Below are positions 32,317 through 34,150 of a stretch of DNA of 34,150 bases, piece by piece (the first letter of the stretch is position 1; every line of letters begins with the position of its first letter). The DNA comes from Rhodanobacter sp. (GTDB taxonomy: Bacteria > Pseudomonadota > Gammaproteobacteria > Xanthomonadales > Rhodanobacteraceae). The position numbers were made by a program, and so were the translations under genes. The notes under the pieces are model-generated. The model had not been told where the DNA came from and did not search any database. It saw only the letters and a list, made by a program, of their open reading frames with translations. The stretch lies in contig SCSE01000006.1 in the NCBI GenBank assembly GCA_004298015.1, positions 1 through 34,150 of the forward strand, in the 5' to 3' direction.

Positions 32317-33180
32317 GTGTTTGTAGCCGCTGCGGTGCCGGAACATCCAGGCGCGGAGCCACCCTCATTCAGGGTGGAAGACCTCGGCGTGTTCGGCGGC
32401 ATGGCGTTCCTGGCGGTAATTCAAGCCGGTGCCGACGCTGGTTTCAGGCACGTGCGCGCGCGTCCCGGTTTTGGGTCGCGCCTCGCGCCTCACCGCGCGC
32501 TGCGACACCTGATTCTGTCAACCCTGTTGGAGGCCGGAGTTCTGGCACCGATCGCCTCGCGCCGCCGGCTCGACGATGCGGTCAGCGAGGCGCCATGGGG
32601 TGAAGATGCAAGCCTTGAAGACTCCGACTGGATTATTGTCTGGAATGAAGCGACTCGGGGCAGCCTGCCGCACCAGCTCCGTGCCAGCATGGATTCGTTC
32701 GAGTCGACAGCTCGCTCACGCGAAGTCATTTTGCAGACGTGGGAGTCGCTGGCCATTGGGGAGTGCTTGGCATTCGGTGAGTACGCTCTGGCAGCACACA
32801 ATCTCAACCCGGCACTGGCGAGGCCTGCCGCAGCTGTTCTGCCAACGATCCTGGCTCAACAATCGATCGGTCAGGGGTGCGCATTGATGTGGTCAGCGGC
32901 CAAGCATTTGGCCTCCTGGTTTATGCGAAACGGTGCGGGGTCTGCCGGCACGGCAGAGCGCGAACTCGTCAATTCAATCTGCATGAACGCTGATCGTGCT
33001 AACTTCGGCGGACGACCCGTCAAGCAGTTCAGCCGCCACTCGTCAGTCCCCATGAGCACCTTTGCCAGCACCTTCCTATGGACCAGCCGCCTCGGTGACG
33101 ACTACTGGGAGGTTCCTGTGTCAGAGGATGCATTGGATTTGGCCCGGCCCATCGGGTCAGGAGGTGCGGCACATGAATAG
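32317..33180 (+). CDS. Hypothetical protein divergent from XRE gene
   Basis: A 287-residue protein with a GTG start. Largely helical and soluble in appearance ('HQLRASMDSFESTARSREVI', 'ALARPAAAVLPTILAQQSIG', 'CALMWSAAKHLASWFMRNG'). I recognise no catalytic motif or family. Its promoter region is shared with the XRE regulator, so it is probably controlled by it. It may be cargo of the Tn7-like element or local chromosome. Confidence 0.65.
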   Translation: MFVAAAVPEHPGAEPPSFRVEDLGVFGGMAFLAVIQAGADAGFRHVRARPGFGSRLAPHRALRHLILSTLLEAGVLAPIASRRRLDDAVSEAPWGEDASLEDSDWIIVWNEATRGSLPHQLRASMDSFESTARSREVILQTWESLAIGECLAFGEYALAAHNLNPALARPAAAVLPTILAQQSIGQGCALMWSAAKHLASWFMRNGAGSAGTAERELVNSICMNADRANFGGRPVKQFSRHSSVPMSTFASTFLWTSRLGDDYWEVPVSEDALDLARPIGSGGAAHE

Positions 33181-33255
33181 GTCGATGACTCATGAGCAAG
33201 CCAACACTGCCTGGCCAGCGGGTCCCGATAGCGCAGTGGTGGTAGCACAGTGCAA

Positions 33256-34008
33256 ATGTCGCAGGTGGCAAAGGTGACAAGGCCCCAGCTCGAGGCATTG
33301 TTGGAAGCTGCGAGGAAGCCTGCGGATCCCGCCCTGGCAAAGGATGCCGAAGAAGCGTTCTTAAAGGCGCTCTTGAACTGCACCGTGTACGCACACGTTC
33401 CGGTCGAACCAGCACCCGCTGATCGGATCCGGTTCGTCCAGTTCGTTCGGCCTGACAACGGGCAGACGGCGCTGCCAATTTTCAGTGACCGGGATCAAGC
33501 CGAAACGGCGGCGGCGGGGAAGTTCGGGATTGTGGCAATGACCGGCCGCCGGCTCTTTGAGCTGACTCGAGGCGCTACGCTGATGCTCAATCCCAACGTG
33601 GATCAAGTGACGCTCTATCCGCCCGAAATCAATGCGCTCTTGGACGGGCGACCTCTTGGCTACTTTACCCGGGAAACAATGAAGGGGGACGAGCAGGTTG
33701 GTGTGTGCCTACCATCGGTACCAACGGATGCCTTGATCCTGGCGCTGCGCGATCTGTGTGCGCGTGAGCCTGCGGTCCGAGCCGGCTATCTGGTCGAGGT
33801 ACACCGTGGGGCAGACGATTCGGACGTTTTCCTGTTACTGACCCTCGTGGTGACGAAGGGAAACGATGAACGCTTGGTGCAGCTCACGACACTGAAACTG
33901 AGCTCCTTGTCACCACCCTTGGAGCTCCCCCTCACCATGACCTGCGTCGCACCCGATGCTACGTTGCCGGCGCTTTGCCACCACGGCATCCAGTTCTATG
34001 GGACCTGA
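33256..34008 (+). CDS. SseB-family protein
   Basis: A 250-residue protein with the SseB N-terminal domain pattern. 'QLEALLEAARKPADPALAKD' and 'AFLKALLNCTVYAHVPVEP' are followed by 'IRFVQFVRPDNGQTALPIFS', then 'GRRLFELTRGATLMLNPNVD' and 'LYPPEINALLDG' (about 10-135). An SseB C-terminal-like domain follows (about 150-250). The family is named after an enhanced-serine-sensitivity protein, and its biochemical role is unclear. The ATG at 33256 is two codons inside an in-frame GTG. It lies 75 bp after the hypothetical gene on the same strand. Confidence 0.8.
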   Translation: MSQVAKVTRPQLEALLEAARKPADPALAKDAEEAFLKALLNCTVYAHVPVEPAPADRIRFVQFVRPDNGQTALPIFSDRDQAETAAAGKFGIVAMTGRRLFELTRGATLMLNPNVDQVTLYPPEINALLDGRPLGYFTRETMKGDEQVGVCLPSVPTDALILALRDLCAREPAVRAGYLVEVHRGADDSDVFLLLTLVVTKGNDERLVQLTTLKLSSLSPPLELPLTMTCVAPDATLPALCHHGIQFYGT

Positions 34009-34150
34009 GACGGCAGAGCAGTCGCTTTGCCGCTGGCAAAACACGGGCTCAGCGCTTTCGCGTGGTCACCCCCGCTCATTCTGAGGCAACGCGTGCAGGT
34101 CCGCCGCGTGCATGTCCGCTGTCGATTAGGGTGCGTTATCGGGGGTAGGG
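34009..34150. other. Window end without a supported feature
   Basis: The last 142 bases hold no recognisable gene start or RNA. The sequence continues outside the window. Confidence 0.4.

Overview
The window looks like an accessory, island-rich stretch of a GC-rich gammaproteobacterium, most likely Xanthomonadales (Rhodanobacteraceae-like). This rests on the look of the Ccm and MetX-type proteins and on the mix of mobile elements (Tn3-family, IP-type conjugation remnants, IS3, IS30, Tn7-like). It is an inference; there is no rRNA or other firm marker. I see no rRNA, tRNA or CRISPR array.

Region 1 (1-3570) is debris. A truncated Tn3-family element sits inside a broken traG coupling-protein gene, followed by a frameshifted EexN entry-exclusion lipoprotein gene and an intact LysR regulator. 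This set resembles the traR/traG neighbourhood of Tn4371-type integrative conjugative elements. A decayed metX fragment follows.

Region 2 (3567-11211) is the respiratory block, all on the minus strand. It holds a fused cytochrome-porin of the Cyc2-like type, a di-heme cytochrome c peroxidase, and the maturation genes ccmEFGHI, whose reading frames overlap by ATGA. The ccmABCD genes are not present. The two cytochrome genes and their upstream DNA are visibly more AT-rich than the flanks, which suggests separate acquisition.

Region 3 (11212-16950) holds a deleted IS3-family element, an OmpR/sensor-kinase pair, and an IS30 remnant. It also holds a 2.1-kb cassette bounded by perfect 35-bp inverted repeats; the cassette carries a PIN-like protein and a HigBA toxin-antitoxin pair. 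A decayed tyrosine-recombinase fragment lies beside it, with a third partial copy of the repeat.

Region 4 (16950-24824) has two divergent transcription units around a TGTACA-N-TGTACA palindrome. Leftward runs a tightly packed operon: small exported or anchored protein, single-TM protein, 583-aa protein of unknown function, tyrosine recombinase. Rightward runs a DUF1016/YhcG-type PDDEXK nuclease overlapping a KfrA-like DNA-binding coiled-coil protein. I consider this the best candidate for an undescribed mobile or defence-like system.

Region 5 (about 25100-30900) is a Tn7-like transposition module on the minus strand: a small HTH protein, a TnsA-like protein whose nuclease residues appear to be missing, a TnsB-type DDE transposase, a TnsC/TniB AAA+ ATPase and a TniQ/TnsD target selector. 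A structured segment with a plus-strand terminator lies between the HTH gene and the tnsA-like gene. Right of it (30907-34008) are two unrecognised proteins, an XRE regulator and an SseB-family protein, which may be cargo or chromosome.
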